Notes under the pieces: generated by a model
The model's input: the letters and a program-made list of their open reading frames with translations, nothing else
Told to the model about the DNA's origin: nothing
The model's database searches: none
Assembly (NCBI GenBank): GCA_027490995.1
Contig: JAIXWY010000003.1
Location: forward strand, 372,001 to 436,000
Length of the DNA: 64,000 bases
Reading direction: 5' to 3'
DNA from: Opitutaceae bacterium
GTDB lineage: Bacteria > Verrucomicrobiota > Verrucomicrobiia > Opitutales > Opitutaceae
Shown: positions 1 through 8,942 of the stretch, one piece after another
How the letters are laid out: each line of letters starts with the position of its first letter
Position numbering within the stretch: the stretch's first letter is position 1
Position numbers and translations under genes: made by a program

Positions 1-1676
1 TTTATGTCGCGAGGCGCCGACGGCGCGAGTGGCGCATGCGTCGGCGCGAGTCGCTGCGTGCTGAGGCAGCCTATCGAGCTCGCGACCGCGCGGAGGTGGC
101 GAATCAAGCGAAGAGCGCTTTTCTCGCCACGATGAGTCACGAGATCCGGACGCCCATGAACGGCGTGATCGGCATGGCCGGACTCCTCCGTGATACCGCC
201 CTCACGCCGCAGCAACGGGAATACGTCCGCACCATCGAGACCAGCGGTGACGCCCTGCTCAAGATCATCAATGACATCCTCGACTACTCGAAGATCGAGG
301 CGGGGCGTCTTGAGCTGGAGCTGCAGCCGGTGGATCTGCGGCGTCTGCTCGACGAGGCGCTCGATCTAATTTCCGTCACGGCGGCGGACAAGCGGCTGGA
401 GCTGATCTGTGACTTTCCGTCGAATGTTCCGTCGTGGATTCTGACGGATGGCGGGCGCCTGCGTCAGATCATCACCAACCTGCTCAGTAACGCGGTGAAG
501 TTCACCGCCCGCGGCGAGATCGAGCTCTCGGTCGCTGTCATCGGCAACGCGCCTGCGCCGGTGCTCCAGTTCTCGGTGCGGGATACGGGCATCGGCATTC
601 CGTCAGACCGCATGGATCGGCTGTTCAAGTCATTCTCCCAGGTCGACAGCTCAACCCAGCGCCAATTCGGCGGTACGGGCCTCGGTTTGGCCATCAGCCG
701 CCGCCTCGCCGAACTGATGGGTGGACGGATGTGGGTGGAGAGCGTGGATGGGAAGGGTTCGACGTTTTCCTTCACCCTAACCGCCGAGGCGTGCATCGCC
801 CGCGGGGAGGATCCGACCTTGCGCGTGCGGGCGCTGCTGCGCGGGCTGCGGGTGCTGGTCATCGAGGACAACGCTGCCGCGCGGCGCAGCCTCGCCGCGA
901 ATCTTCGTCACCTCGGCCTGAGTCCCACCGAGGTGGAATCAGCGGGTGACGCTCTTTCCCGGCTCGATGGGCAAAACGATTTTGATCTGGTGATGATCGA
1001 TGACACGCTTGCCGGCTCGCAGGGAGACTCGCTGGCGGTTCGCATCCGGTCACGCGGCGGCTACGGAAGTGTCCCGATGATTCTCCTGACGTCGCTGGCG
1101 CGTCGCGATGGCTCGCAGGCCTACGCGGCGCGATTGCTCAAGCCGGTCAAGTTCTCCGCACTGGTGGCGACGCTGCTCGACGTGCTGGGGAATGCCGATG
1201 CGTCGGACGCGCCGCGCGCGATGGCACGCCGACCAGGCCAGAGCTTGGCCGAGCGTTGTCCGCTGCGGATCTTGGTGGCTGACGACAACCACGTTAACAT
1301 CAAGGTCGCGCAGATGACGCTGCGCCGACTGGGCTACGAATGCGATCTTGCGACCACGGGTCTGCAGGTCATCGAGGCTCTCGCACGACACGGGTATGAC
1401 GTGATCTTTATGGATGTGCAGATGCCGGAGCTCGATGGCCTTGAAGCATCGCGCCGCATCCGCGCCGGGCGTGAGGCGATTCGTCCGTGGATCGTCGCGC
1501 TGACCGCGAATGCGATGCACCAGGATCGTCATGAGGCAATGCTGGCGGGCATGAACGACTTTATCTCAAAGCCGTTTGAGGCCGGAGCGATCGAGAAGGG
1601 TCTTCGCCTCGCGTACCGAAACCTCTATCCGGCGGGTGTGGAATCGCTCGAGCCCGAGACGGGTCGGGTTGCCTAG
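1..1676 (+). CDS. Hybrid sensor histidine kinase/response regulator, 5' truncated
   Basis: The reading frame is open to the left edge, so the sensor part lies outside the window. The visible part begins with a HisKA dimerisation domain whose phospho-accepting His sits in [11 protein letters not shown] (codon near base 138). A HATPase domain follows, with N-box [11 protein letters not shown]1 box DTGIGIP and [13 protein letters not shown]. Two receiver domains come next. The first (about bases 845-1190) keeps VLVIEDN, a central Asp in MIDDTL and a Lys in LLKPVK but is divergent. The second (about 1270-1620) is canonical, with [16 protein letters not shown] and SKPF. Phosphate should pass from His to Asp within one cytoplasmic-side polypeptide. 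No Hpt domain is seen after the last receiver, so the final phosphotransfer partner is elsewhere. The signal sensed cannot be told. Confidence 0.93.
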   Translation, partial: YVARRRRREWRMRRRESLRAEAAYRARDRAEVANQAKSAFLATMSHEIRTPMNGVIGMAGLLRDTALTPQQREYVRTIETSGDALLKIINDILDYSKIEAGRLELELQPVDLRRLLDEALDLISVTAADKRLELICDFPSNVPSWILTDGGRLRQIITNLLSNAVKFTARGEIELSVAVIGNAPAPVLQFSVRDTGIGIPSDRMDRLFKSFSQVDSSTQRQFGGTGLGLAISRRLAELMGGRMWVESVDGKGSTFSFTLTAEACIARGEDPTLRVRALLRGLRVLVIEDNAAARRSLAANLRHLGLSPTEVESAGDALSRLDGQNDFDLVMIDDTLAGSQGDSLAVRIRSRGGYGSVPMILLTSLARRDGSQAYAARLLKPVKFSALVATLLDVLGNADASDAPRAMARRPGQSLAERCPLRILVADDNHVNIKVAQMTLRRLGYECDLATTGLQVIEALARHGYDVIFMDVQMPELDGLEASRRIRAGREAIRPWIVALTANAMHQDRHEAMLAGMNDFISKPFEAGAIEKGLRLAYRNLYPAGVESLEPETGRVA

Positions 1677-1733
1677 GCCACGGCGCTGTCACTTGCGGGT
1701 TGCGCCGGGGTCCCGCTTGGGTGAGCTAGGTGA

Positions 1734-2753
1734 GTGTTTTTCACCTGTCAGGCGGGATTTCAGGATTTGCTGGCCGGCGAGCTGGCGGTGCGCGGCTTTG
1801 CCGTGGGTGAACGGGGAGGCGACTGGGTGGTAGCGACCCCGGCGGATGGCGCCGGTGGGGTGGGAGAGCCCCTAGACCTAGCGTTCCCGCATGGCTGGAT
1901 TCCGTCGCCGCGCGAGTTCACCGGTGAGTCGGTGAACGCACTGGCGCAGGGTTTGGCAGACGCGTTTTTAGAACAGTTGCGTGGAGAACGGGTGGAGGGC
2001 CCGTGGCCGTGTATCTTTTCGTTCCCGGCTGAGGTGGTCGGCTTGGGGCGTCGTGTCTCCGCGGTCGAGAAGGCGTTTGAGGAGCGAGTCCGGGCACGGC
2101 TGTCTCGGGTCGCGCGTCTCGCCCACCCGGAGTTGCCGCGCTCACTGGGCCGGCAGTGGGGCTGGCGGGTGCATTTCGTGGATTTTCGTCGGGCGTTCGC
2201 GGCGCGCGAATTCTGGACTAATGGAGCGCATCGGATGGCCGACGATGAGAGGGCTCCGTCGCGGAGCTACCTGAAGGTCGAGGAAGCTTACCTGCTGGCC
2301 GGCCGCGAACCGGTGGTGGGAGAAACGGTGGTGGACCTGGGAGCGGCCCCTGGCGGTTGGAGCTACAGCGCCGCCAAGCGTGGCGCTCGCGTGCTCGCGC
2401 TCGACAACGGGCCGCTCAAGGGCGGCGCGCTCGGCCATCCGCAGATTGAGCACCGGCGCGAGGATGCCTTCGGCTTCCGGCCGGCGGCGGGCGAGGTGTT
2501 CGACTGGCTGTTCTGCGACTTGGTGGAGGATCCGCACCATGTGTTAGACAATTTGGTCGGCCCTTGGCTCACGAACGGTTGGTGCCGCCGTTTCGTCGTG
2601 AACCTGAAGTTTGGTCGCGTCGATCCGGTCGCCTTTCTCCAAGAGTTGCGTTCGCCCGAGGGCTTGCTGGCCAAGCGGGCTCCGGGAGCGCGGATCCGAC
2701 ACTTGTTCCATGATCGTGAGGAGTTCACCGTCGTGGGGGAGACCGCATTGTGA
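1734..2753 (+). CDS. rlmM: 23S rRNA 2'-O-methyltransferase RlmM-like
   Basis: This 339-residue protein has a Rossmann SAM-dependent methyltransferase domain in its C-terminal half, with the SAM loop VVDLGAAPGGWS at about 199-210. The FtsJ-type catalytic tetrad K-D-K-E is visible: Lys181 in SYLKVEEAY, Asp262 in WLFCDLVEDP, Lys292 in VVNLKFG and Glu330 in DREEF. Length and arrangement, with an N-terminal RNA-binding region before the FtsJ fold, match RlmM, which methylates C2498 of E. coli 23S rRNA. The start is GTG, 5 nt after an AGGTGAG stretch that could act as a ribosome binding site. The stop overlaps the GTG start of the next methyltransferase gene, implying translational coupling. A different 2'-O target is possible because only the fold and tetrad are seen. 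Confidence 0.87.
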   Translation: MFFTCQAGFQDLLAGELAVRGFAVGERGGDWVVATPADGAGGVGEPLDLAFPHGWIPSPREFTGESVNALAQGLADAFLEQLRGERVEGPWPCIFSFPAEVVGLGRRVSAVEKAFEERVRARLSRVARLAHPELPRSLGRQWGWRVHFVDFRRAFAAREFWTNGAHRMADDERAPSRSYLKVEEAYLLAGREPVVGETVVDLGAAPGGWSYSAAKRGARVLALDNGPLKGGALGHPQIEHRREDAFGFRPAAGEVFDWLFCDLVEDPHHVLDNLVGPWLTNGWCRRFVVNLKFGRVDPVAFLQELRSPEGLLAKRAPGARIRHLFHDREEFTVVGETAL

Positions 2754-3607
2754 AGAACGACGAAGTCATCATTTGCGGCCTAGCTGCGGTCCGCGCGCGT
2801 TTTGCGCGGGACCCCGATTCGATCCGCCGCCTGTTTTTTGATGAGCCGACGGCCCGTCGGATCGGCGTGATGTGCCGCACCCTCGCGGCGGGCCGCAAGG
2901 TGTACCGTTGCGTCCCGCCCGACGAACTCGTGGCGATCTCCGGCACCGTGCACCACGGTGGGATCGTCGCGGTCGTGCCCGCCCCGTTGCTGCGCGCGCC
3001 GCTGGTGAGTGATCTCCAGCGCTGGGCCGAGGCGCGTGAACCCGTGCTCGTGCTCGACCGCATCGGCAACGCCCACAATCTCGGCGCGATCGCACGCAGC
3101 GCCGCCTTCTTCGGCATCGAACACGTCGTGGTGCCTTTCTCCCCGGAGGCCGCGTTGCCCAGTGAGGCGGCGTTCCGCGTGGCGGAGGGCGGCATGGAAG
3201 GGGTCACGTTCTGGCGCGTTCCGCGGATCCCTGAGTTTCTCCACGCCTTGCGCAACGCCGGCTACGAGGTTGTCGGCGCCGCCGCCCACGGCGGACGCCC
3301 CGATGCCGCCCGCGCCCGTCCGGCGCCGGTAGCAATCGTCCTGGGCAACGAGGAGCAGGGGCTCTCTCCCGAGGTTGCGGCTGCTTGCTCTCGTCTCGTG
3401 ACGATTCCGGGCAGCGGGCGGGTCGAGTCACTCAACGTCTCCGTCGCCGCTGCCGTGCTGCTCTGGGAGTTCGTGGGGAGGCCTTCGCGGGAAGCTGGCC
3501 CCGCAAAAGAGGCACCGCCGTCCGCGGCGCCGAAGAGTCCCACCGCGCCCGCAAGTCTACCGAGGCCGCCCACGTCCTTCCGCCCGCCCCCCCGCCGCGC
3601 CCCCTGA
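2750..3607 (+). CDS. TrmH/SpoU-family RNA 2'-O-ribose methyltransferase
   Basis: This 285-residue protein has an N-terminal substrate-binding segment (about 1-90) and a SPOUT knot domain. The three SpoU motifs are present: motif 1 with Asn and Arg in NAHNLGAIARSAAFFG (108-122), motif 2 IVLGNEEQGLS (196-206) and motif 3 PGSGRVESLNVSVAAA (220-235). The layout resembles RlmB and TsnR-like enzymes that methylate 23S rRNA, but the exact nucleotide cannot be assigned. After residue 250 there is a Pro/Ala-rich tail of about 35 residues outside the knot, unusual for the family and probably disordered. The GTG start overlaps the stop of rlmM in the pattern GTGA, so the two rRNA-modification genes are probably co-translated. 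Confidence 0.86.
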   Translation: MKNDEVIICGLAAVRARFARDPDSIRRLFFDEPTARRIGVMCRTLAAGRKVYRCVPPDELVAISGTVHHGGIVAVVPAPLLRAPLVSDLQRWAEAREPVLVLDRIGNAHNLGAIARSAAFFGIEHVVVPFSPEAALPSEAAFRVAEGGMEGVTFWRVPRIPEFLHALRNAGYEVVGAAAHGGRPDAARARPAPVAIVLGNEEQGLSPEVAAACSRLVTIPGSGRVESLNVSVAAAVLLWEFVGRPSREAGPAKEAPPSAAPKSPTAPASLPRPPTSFRPPPRRAP

Positions 3608-3625
3608 GGGGCGCCCTGGGGCTGA

Positions 3626-4855
3626 TCAGGCGCGGAAGAACTGAATGATCCGCCGCAGGCTGCGCACGAGGACGTCGATTTCCTGCGGGGTATTGTAGAC
3701 GTAGAAGCTGGCTCGCACCGAGCTCGGAAGCCCGAGCTTGCGCATCAGGGGCTGGTTGCAGTGATGCCCGCCACGCAGCGCGACGCCATCCTGGTCGGCG
3801 AAGGTCACCACGTCGTGCGCGTGCGCGTCTTGGAGCGCGAAACTCACCAGGCCCGCGCGCCGGCCCGCCGGACCGAGGAGGCGGATGCCGGGCAACTCGG
3901 CGAGCGCCGCATAGGCGGTCTCCGCGAGGGCGTGGTCGTGTAGGCTGATCTCTGGCCGTCCGAGGCCGTCGAGGTAGTCCATCGCCGCATGCAGGCCGAT
4001 CGCGTCGGCGACGTTGGGGGTGCCCGCTTCAAAGCGCTCGGGCGAGGGCTTCCAGCGGCTGCTGCCGAACTCTACCACGCTGATCATCCCGCCCCCGGTC
4101 TGCCAGGGCGGCATGGCATCGAGGAGCGCGCGCCGGCCATAGAGGACGCCAATCCCGGTTGGGCCGGCCATCTTGTGCCCCGAGAAGGCCAGGAAGTCAC
4201 AGCCCAATGACTGCACGTCGAGCGGCTCGTGGCCGATGGATTGAGCCGCGTCGACCACCGTGACCGCTCCGACCGCGCGCGCGCGCCGGCAGAGTTCTGC
4301 GGCCGGGGTGATCACGCCCAGCGTATTTGAAATGTGGGTAAATGCGAAGAGTTTGACCTCCGGCGTGAGGAGGCGATCGAGCGCATCGAGGTCGAGCCCG
4401 TGCTCCGCGTTGTCTCCCACGACTGGCACGTAGCGGAGGGTCGCACCCGCACGCTCTGCGGCGACTTGCCACGGCACCATATTGGAGTGGTGCTCCATCT
4501 CGGTGAGCAGGATCACGTCGCCGCGCCGGAGGTTGGCCGCGGCCCAGCTCTGGGCGACGAGGTTCACCGATTCCGTCGTGCCCCGGGTGAAAATGATCTC
4601 GGCCGGGCTAGCGGCGTTGATGAAGCGGGCGACCCGCGCCCTTGCCGCCTCGTACCCATCCGTGGCACGCATCGACAGGGCATGCAGGCCGCGGTGCACG
4701 TTCGAGTTGTCCCGCTCGTAGAAACGCGACACCGCGTCGATCACCACCTGCGGTTTGTGGCTGGTCGCGGCGTTGTCGAGGTAGACAAGCGGATGGGCCC
4801 CCACCTTCTGGTGGAGTACGGGGAAATCGGTGCGAACGTCGCGGCCGGCAAACAT
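3626..4855 (-). CDS. sufS: Cysteine desulfurase SufS
   Basis: This is a 409-residue class V aminotransferase-fold, PLP-dependent cysteine desulfurase. The PLP-binding Lys228 lies in SGHKMAGPTGIGVLYG, and the catalytic Cys366 that carries the persulfide lies in RGGHHCNQP. The short loop around the Cys and the overall length fit group II (SufS) rather than IscS. It supplies sulfur for Fe-S assembly, and the U-type scaffold or sulfur acceptor gene sufU lies 1.7 kb away on the same strand. The two are separated by an oppositely oriented dehydrogenase gene, which is atypical because they are usually adjacent. The start ATG gives FAGRDVRTDFPVLHQ, a normal SufS N-terminus. No sufBCD genes are in the window. 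Confidence 0.95.
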   Translation of the reverse strand: MFAGRDVRTDFPVLHQKVGAHPLVYLDNAATSHKPQVVIDAVSRFYERDNSNVHRGLHALSMRATDGYEAARARVARFINAASPAEIIFTRGTTESVNLVAQSWAAANLRRGDVILLTEMEHHSNMVPWQVAAERAGATLRYVPVVGDNAEHGLDLDALDRLLTPEVKLFAFTHISNTLGVITPAAELCRRARAVGAVTVVDAAQSIGHEPLDVQSLGCDFLAFSGHKMAGPTGIGVLYGRRALLDAMPPWQTGGGMISVVEFGSSRWKPSPERFEAGTPNVADAIGLHAAMDYLDGLGRPEISLHDHALAETAYAALAELPGIRLLGPAGRRAGLVSFALQDAHAHDVVTFADQDGVALRGGHHCNQPLMRKLGLPSSVRASFYVYNTPQEIDVLVRSLRRIIQFFRA

Positions 4856-4892
4856 GGTTGTCAGACGCTACTCAACCCGGCCGAAAGGTGAA

Positions 4893-4912
4893 GAGGGAAA
4901 CGGAGTTCCCTC
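4893..4912. repeat. Short perfect inverted repeat in sufS/dehydrogenase intergenic region
   Basis: Arms GAGGGAA and TTCCCTC surround a 6-nt loop in the 120-bp divergent spacer between sufS and the cytochrome c/dehydrogenase fusion. It could be an operator or a 5'-UTR hairpin. There is no T-run, so it is not a typical terminator. The role is unknown. Confidence 0.35.
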
Positions 4913-4995
4913 GCTGCCGCAGACTTGCGCACCGCGGGAGGGTCGTTCTTGATGCCCGTCCCACCCCCCTTCTTATGTGCCCCCCACGCTTTTTC

Positions 4996-6471
4996 ATGCC
5001 TTGGCCCCGTCGCGCCGCTCTGGCGCTCGCTGGCCTTCTCCTTCCCGCGATGCTCTCCGCCCAACCGGGCCGCGTCGGTACCGGAAAGATCGCGGAGGTC
5101 TACAAGCAGTACTGTGCCAGCTGCCATGGCGACCAGATGCAGGGGGCGTCCGCGCCGTCGATGCTCGATGATATCTGGCTGAATGGGGGCGATGATGACA
5201 GTCTGGCGCGGAGCATCCGGAATGGTTTCCCAGAGCGTGGCATGCCGGCGTGGGGTGCGTTGATCCCGGAAAAGGAGATCCGCGCGATGGTGATCTACAT
5301 GCGCGAGATGCGCGCCCGCCACGACAGCGGCCAGCTAAAGTTTGCCGAGCCCAAGGACTCCGTGGTCGCGCCGAGTCTGCTCCATGCGTACCAGGTCAAC
5401 CCGTGGCTCGATGGGGTAAATGAGCCTTGGTCGATGGCATTTCTGCCCGATGGTGGCGCGCTGGTGACCGAGAAGCGCGGTCGTCTGCTCCGGGTCGGCG
5501 CCGATCGCAAGGTGGCCGGACGGGTCGAGGGCTTGCCCGAGATCGACAACGATGGGCAGGCGGGCCTCTTTGACGTCCTGCTGCATCCGCGCTACGCAGA
5601 AAACGGCTGGGTGTATCTGGCGTTCAGCGACCTCAAGCGCAACAAGGACAATCAGAAGGTCAGCATCACCCGCGTGATTCGGGGACGATTGAAGGGGCTG
5701 CAGTTCGTCGATCAGGAGACGATCTTCGCAGCCAAGATCGAACATTACCGCAAGGAGGGTGGCGTGCACTTCGGCGGTCGTCTCGCCTTCGATCGCGAGG
5801 GCTATCTCTTCTTCACGATCGGCGATCGCGGTGCGATGGCGGATGCGCAGAATATCACCCGCCCGAACGGCAAGGTCCACCGCGTGCACGACGATGGTCG
5901 GATCCCGGCCGACAACCCGTTCGTAGCGGAGCCCGGGGCAGTTCCTTCGATCTGGAGTTTCGGCCACCGCAACCCGCAGGGTCTGGCTTTCCATCCGGAG
6001 ACCGGCCAGCTCTTCGATTCCGAGCACGGCCCGCGCGGCGGCGACGAACTCAACCTCGTCCGGCGCGGAGACAACTACGGCTGGCCGGTGATCAGTTACG
6101 GCATGAACTACGATGGTTCCACCCTGACGCCACTGACCGCCAAGGAGGGGATGGAGCAGCCCGTGGTATACTGGGTGCCTTCAATCGCGGTGTGCGGAAT
6201 CAACTTCTACTCAGGATCTGAATTCCCCCGCTGGCGGAACAATCTCTTCATCGCCTCGCTCGCGGCTCAGGAGCTGCGCCGGCTTGAGATCGTCGATGGC
6301 AAGGTGGCCTATCAGGAGATCATTTTCAAGAATCTCGGTCGTATCCGTCACGTCATCACCGGTCCAGACGGAGCCCTGTACGTCCTGCTGCAGTCGCGCA
6401 TTGTCCGCGTCTCGGCGGCTCCGGACAAGGTGGCCTCCCATTCCGGTCCGGTCCCGTCCACCAAGGGCTGA
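4996..6471 (+). CDS. Secreted cytochrome c/PQQ-dependent sugar dehydrogenase fusion
   Basis: From the ATG at 4996 the protein is 491 residues and opens with a signal peptide (PRRAALALAGLLLPAMLSA). An in-frame ATG at 4975 would add seven residues. A class I cytochrome c domain follows, with the haem site CASCH at 40-44 and the likely axial Met83 in RGMPAWG. The remainder is a soluble aldose-sugar-dehydrogenase (GSDH) beta-propeller, with HFGGRLAFD, DRGAMADAQN, SFGHRNPQGLAF, SEHGPRGGDELN and GDNYGWPV. It should oxidise a sugar or similar alcohol in the periplasm using PQQ and pass electrons directly to the fused haem. The substrate is unknown. The gene sits between sufS and sufU in the opposite orientation. 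Confidence 0.88.
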   Translation: MPWPRRAALALAGLLLPAMLSAQPGRVGTGKIAEVYKQYCASCHGDQMQGASAPSMLDDIWLNGGDDDSLARSIRNGFPERGMPAWGALIPEKEIRAMVIYMREMRARHDSGQLKFAEPKDSVVAPSLLHAYQVNPWLDGVNEPWSMAFLPDGGALVTEKRGRLLRVGADRKVAGRVEGLPEIDNDGQAGLFDVLLHPRYAENGWVYLAFSDLKRNKDNQKVSITRVIRGRLKGLQFVDQETIFAAKIEHYRKEGGVHFGGRLAFDREGYLFFTIGDRGAMADAQNITRPNGKVHRVHDDGRIPADNPFVAEPGAVPSIWSFGHRNPQGLAFHPETGQLFDSEHGPRGGDELNLVRRGDNYGWPVISYGMNYDGSTLTPLTAKEGMEQPVVYWVPSIAVCGINFYSGSEFPRWRNNLFIASLAAQELRRLEIVDGKVAYQEIIFKNLGRIRHVITGPDGALYVLLQSRIVRVSAAPDKVASHSGPVPSTKG

Positions 6472-6505
6472 GGTCCGTCGCGCTGGCGATCGGCGCGTGA
6501 TCGCG

Positions 6506-6530
6506 AGGGCACCCGGATACGGTGCCCTTT
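6506..6530 (+). terminator. Possible intrinsic terminator between convergent genes
   Basis: Arms AGGGCACC and GGTGCCCT enclose a 7-nt loop and are followed by only a short TTT. It lies 35 nt after the dehydrogenase stop and before the sufU stop, the expected place for a terminator serving convergent genes. The short T-tract keeps confidence moderate. Confidence 0.5.
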
Positions 6531-6564
6531 CGACTCGCGGCGTTCTCTCCCGCGGGCGCGGGCG

Positions 6565-7020
6565 TCAGGGGATGCCGACACCGCCCGTCCCCGGCGCAAC
6601 GGCGGGTGAACGGATGGCCTCCAACGCCGTGTGCCACCCGAGGGTCGCGCACTTAATGCGCGCGGGGAAGGCATGCACGCCAGCGAAGGCCGCAAGGTCG
6701 CTGATTTCCTCCGGTGCCTCGCCGGTCGTGACGATCCGGTGGAACTGGTCGTAGAGCTGCTGCGCCTCGACGGCGGTCTTCCCCTTCAGTTGGGTCGTCA
6801 TCAGGGAGGCACTCGCTTGCGAGATCGCGCAACCCTGCCCGTCGAAGTTGATTTCCGCGATGCGGTCGCCGTCCATGCGCAGGAACACGCTGCACTGGTC
6901 GCCGCAGGTCGGATTGTCGCCATGCGCCACGCGGTTGGCCACCGGCAGGCGCCCCCGATTCCGGGGGCGGCGGTTGTGGTCGAGGATGACCTGCTGGTAG
7001 AGCTCGGTGAGATCGCTCAT
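6565..7020 (-). CDS. sufU: SufU-type Fe-S assembly scaffold/sulfur acceptor
   Basis: This 151-residue protein belongs to the U-type family. The four ligands expected for the SufU zinc site are present: Cys39 and Asp41 in NPTCGDQ, Cys64 in GQGCAIS and Cys124 in RIKCATLGW. The insertion between the second and third cysteine regions and the Zn-ligand pattern favour SufU over IscU. In Gram-positive systems SufU accepts persulfide sulfur from SufS, and sufS is encoded nearby on the same strand (3626-4855), so a functional pair is likely. The last 20 residues form a Gly/Pro-rich extension. The ATG start gives the standard N-terminus SDLTELYQQVILDH. Confidence 0.93.
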   Translation of the reverse strand: MSDLTELYQQVILDHNRRPRNRGRLPVANRVAHGDNPTCGDQCSVFLRMDGDRIAEINFDGQGCAISQASASLMTTQLKGKTAVEAQQLYDQFHRIVTTGEAPEEISDLAAFAGVHAFPARIKCATLGWHTALEAIRSPAVAPGTGGVGIP

Positions 7021-7084
7021 GGCGGGCGATCAACCTAGCGGGCTTCCGGTCATTGCCAAGAGCGGAAGGCGTCCGGCGGCGAGG

Positions 7085-8326
7085 TCAGGGTCCGGCGACC
7101 CGCCCGACTGCCGGCTGGGCGTACCCTTGCCAGTAGGCTTCGATCAGCGCCTGGTCCGGCGAGCCGTCGAAGACGAGAAAGCGGTAGCGCGCGATGTAGG
7201 TCTGGCCAGGTTCAATGGTCCAGCGCCCCAATTGCGAGGGCGTGAAGCAGAAATACGGTTCCCGCGGGTGGACGCGGACGGGTTGAGGGGCGCGCAGGTT
7301 GTCGGGGTGGCCCAGCATCGCAAGTCCGGCCACTGCGCCCGGTCCGACCGCGCCGCTCAGGGCGATCCATCGCATCCTTTTGCCCTGGGCCTTCACCCGA
7401 TCGGTCTCGCCTTCCGAGGTGAGGAACTGCGAGGCCGCGGCGCCGAGCCACTCTGCCCGGCCACGGAATGCCGCTCCGCCATAATGGTACTCTGGCAGGA
7501 TCAGGGGATCGTTGGTGGCGCAGGTCTGCTGGATCGTCAGCTCAAAGAGGTGCACGGGCTTCGCGGGGCTCGCGACGCGGTAGATCACCACGTCCCAGTT
7601 CTCATGGAGCGCGGTGATCGGGGTCGGGGCGGAGAGGTCTACCATGCGATGCCGCGCCGCGAGGCCCCCGTGCACCGATCCACCCCAGATGCGGTCGAGC
7701 GCCACGCGTTCCACGGTTCCGGTCTTTTTGCCCATGTTCCAGAAGTCGGGCGTCCGTCCTTGGAATTCGGTCTTGGTCCAAGGCGACCAGATGCCGTGAT
7801 GATGAATGTGGTCGGCAGGATAATCATCGCTAACCAGCGCGCCCGCTGGCGAATGGATCGGATGAAGGTATCCGGCGCGATGATACTCGACGGGAATGCC
7901 GGGCCTCGGCACAGCCGATGGGTCAAGGCGGTAGCTTAGGACATGCTTCCCTTCGTCCGTGAAGGCGAGGCCGCCGGCGGCGGTGCCTGAGGTGATCGCC
8001 TCGCTGCGGTTCGCGGGAGGCTCCGACGACAGGATTAGCTCCAGCGTCTCGCCGGCCGCCTGCCACGGAACGACGAGGCAGGCCCGGCCATCGGGGTCCG
8101 TCTGCACCGGCCAGCGTCGACCGCTGCCATCCGTCGCCACGGTGGGCTGGGGTAACCCGGGCGGCGGCGTGAAACGGATGACTTGTCCGGCGCGGTCGAC
8201 CGGCGCAGAGGGCAAGGTGAGTTTCGGCGTTGCGGCCGAGACGGACGCCGTGGCCAGCGCAGCGAGTACACCGAGCAGTGCGCCCGCGCGGCGCAGGGCG
8301 GGGAGGGGGTGGGTGAGCGCAAGCAT
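7085..8326 (-). CDS. Secreted DUF6807 (PmoA-like) family protein
   Basis: This 413-residue exported protein has a hydrophobic signal region ending near ATASVSAA. The conserved core PIHSPAGALVSDDYPADHIHHHGIW, split across about residues 155-180, is the hallmark of the DUF6807 family, often annotated as methane oxygenase PmoA although it is unrelated to particulate methane monooxygenase. Family members are common in Planctomycetes and Verrucomicrobia and usually occur near sugar-catabolism genes. The clustered His residues suggest metal binding or sugar epimerisation-like chemistry, but no reaction is established. It is followed 17 nt downstream by queD on another frame order of the same strand. 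Confidence 0.75.
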   Translation of the reverse strand: MLALTHPLPALRRAGALLGVLAALATASVSAATPKLTLPSAPVDRAGQVIRFTPPPGLPQPTVATDGSGRRWPVQTDPDGRACLVVPWQAAGETLELILSSEPPANRSEAITSGTAAGGLAFTDEGKHVLSYRLDPSAVPRPGIPVEYHRAGYLHPIHSPAGALVSDDYPADHIHHHGIWSPWTKTEFQGRTPDFWNMGKKTGTVERVALDRIWGGSVHGGLAARHRMVDLSAPTPITALHENWDVVIYRVASPAKPVHLFELTIQQTCATNDPLILPEYHYGGAAFRGRAEWLGAAASQFLTSEGETDRVKAQGKRMRWIALSGAVGPGAVAGLAMLGHPDNLRAPQPVRVHPREPYFCFTPSQLGRWTIEPGQTYIARYRFLVFDGSPDQALIEAYWQGYAQPAVGRVAGP

Positions 8327-8343
8327 GGGGAAACGAAACGGCG

Positions 8344-8805
8344 CTATTCCCAGTACTCCGCCCAGCTGGTCGCGGTCTCCGTCACCCGTACGCGTTCCAC
8401 GCGTACCGCTGGCCGCAGGGGATAGCGGGCGTCACTGGGACCGTGCAGGGCGAGGTTGCGCAGGGTGTCCTGCGCATAAGCGAAGATATGCTGTGCCATC
8501 ACCTCGCTGGTCGGGTCGACGTGATCAAAGCGCACGATGCGGTCACCATACGCGGTCTGGAGGTGCGCCGCCTGCGGATCTTCGGAGTTGATCGCCATGC
8601 TGTGGTCGAAGCGGTCCAGAAAGGGACCGAGCGCCTGCTTGATCGCCTTGAAGTCGACCACCATGTCGCGGTCGTCGAGCGTGTCGGCGACGAGAACGAC
8701 CTCGACGGTGCGGCTGTGCCCGTGCGGAAAGCGGCAGGCACCGGGGTGCTTGGAGAGCATATGGCCGCTCTCCACGACGAAGCTCTTGGCGATGCGGTAG
8801 GGCAT
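8344..8805 (-). CDS. queD: 6-carboxytetrahydropterin synthase / 6-pyruvoyl-tetrahydropterin synthase family
   Basis: The ATG at 8805 is chosen because AGGAAA precedes it with good spacing. A TTG nine codons upstream is also in frame. The 153-residue protein shows the PTPS signature: Zn-binding His in ESGHML and the C-x3-HGH motif in CRFPHGHS that supplies the catalytic Cys and two further Zn ligands. Acidic and His residues of the catalytic relay appear in DFKAIK and FDHSMAIN. QueD converts dihydroneopterin triphosphate to 6-carboxytetrahydropterin in queuosine synthesis. Other que genes are absent from the window, so a tetrahydrobiopterin-type role cannot be excluded. Confidence 0.85.
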   Translation of the reverse strand: MPYRIAKSFVVESGHMLSKHPGACRFPHGHSRTVEVVLVADTLDDRDMVVDFKAIKQALGPFLDRFDHSMAINSEDPQAAHLQTAYGDRIVRFDHVDPTSEVMAQHIFAYAQDTLRNLALHGPSDARYPLRPAVRVERVRVTETATSWAEYWE

Positions 8806-8894
8806 GGCTTTCCTCGCATGACGCCCTGCCAAGGGGTCTGGGGCAAGGACGAACGAAGGAAGGTGATCAGGCCGTGCCGGACCCGTGCCCGGAT

Positions 8895-8939
8895 CCCTCG
8901 GTCCGACCGCAGGACCTCCTCACCGAGGGGTTCGACCTC
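8895..8939 (-). terminator. Possible hairpin after hemN
   Basis: Eight-base perfect arms (CCCTCGGT and ACCGAGGG, plus-strand order) are separated by 29 nt. They lie just past the hemN stop on the minus strand and upstream of queD. No T-run follows, so this may be a Rho-independent-like structure or simply a hairpin in the queD leader. Confidence 0.25.
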
Positions 8940-8942
8940 GCG

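Noticed and set aside
4642..4974. Upstream extension of the cytochrome c/dehydrogenase frame
   Set aside because: It overlaps sufS on the other strand and would bury the signal peptide; ATG 4996 (or 4975) gives a normal exported N-terminus.
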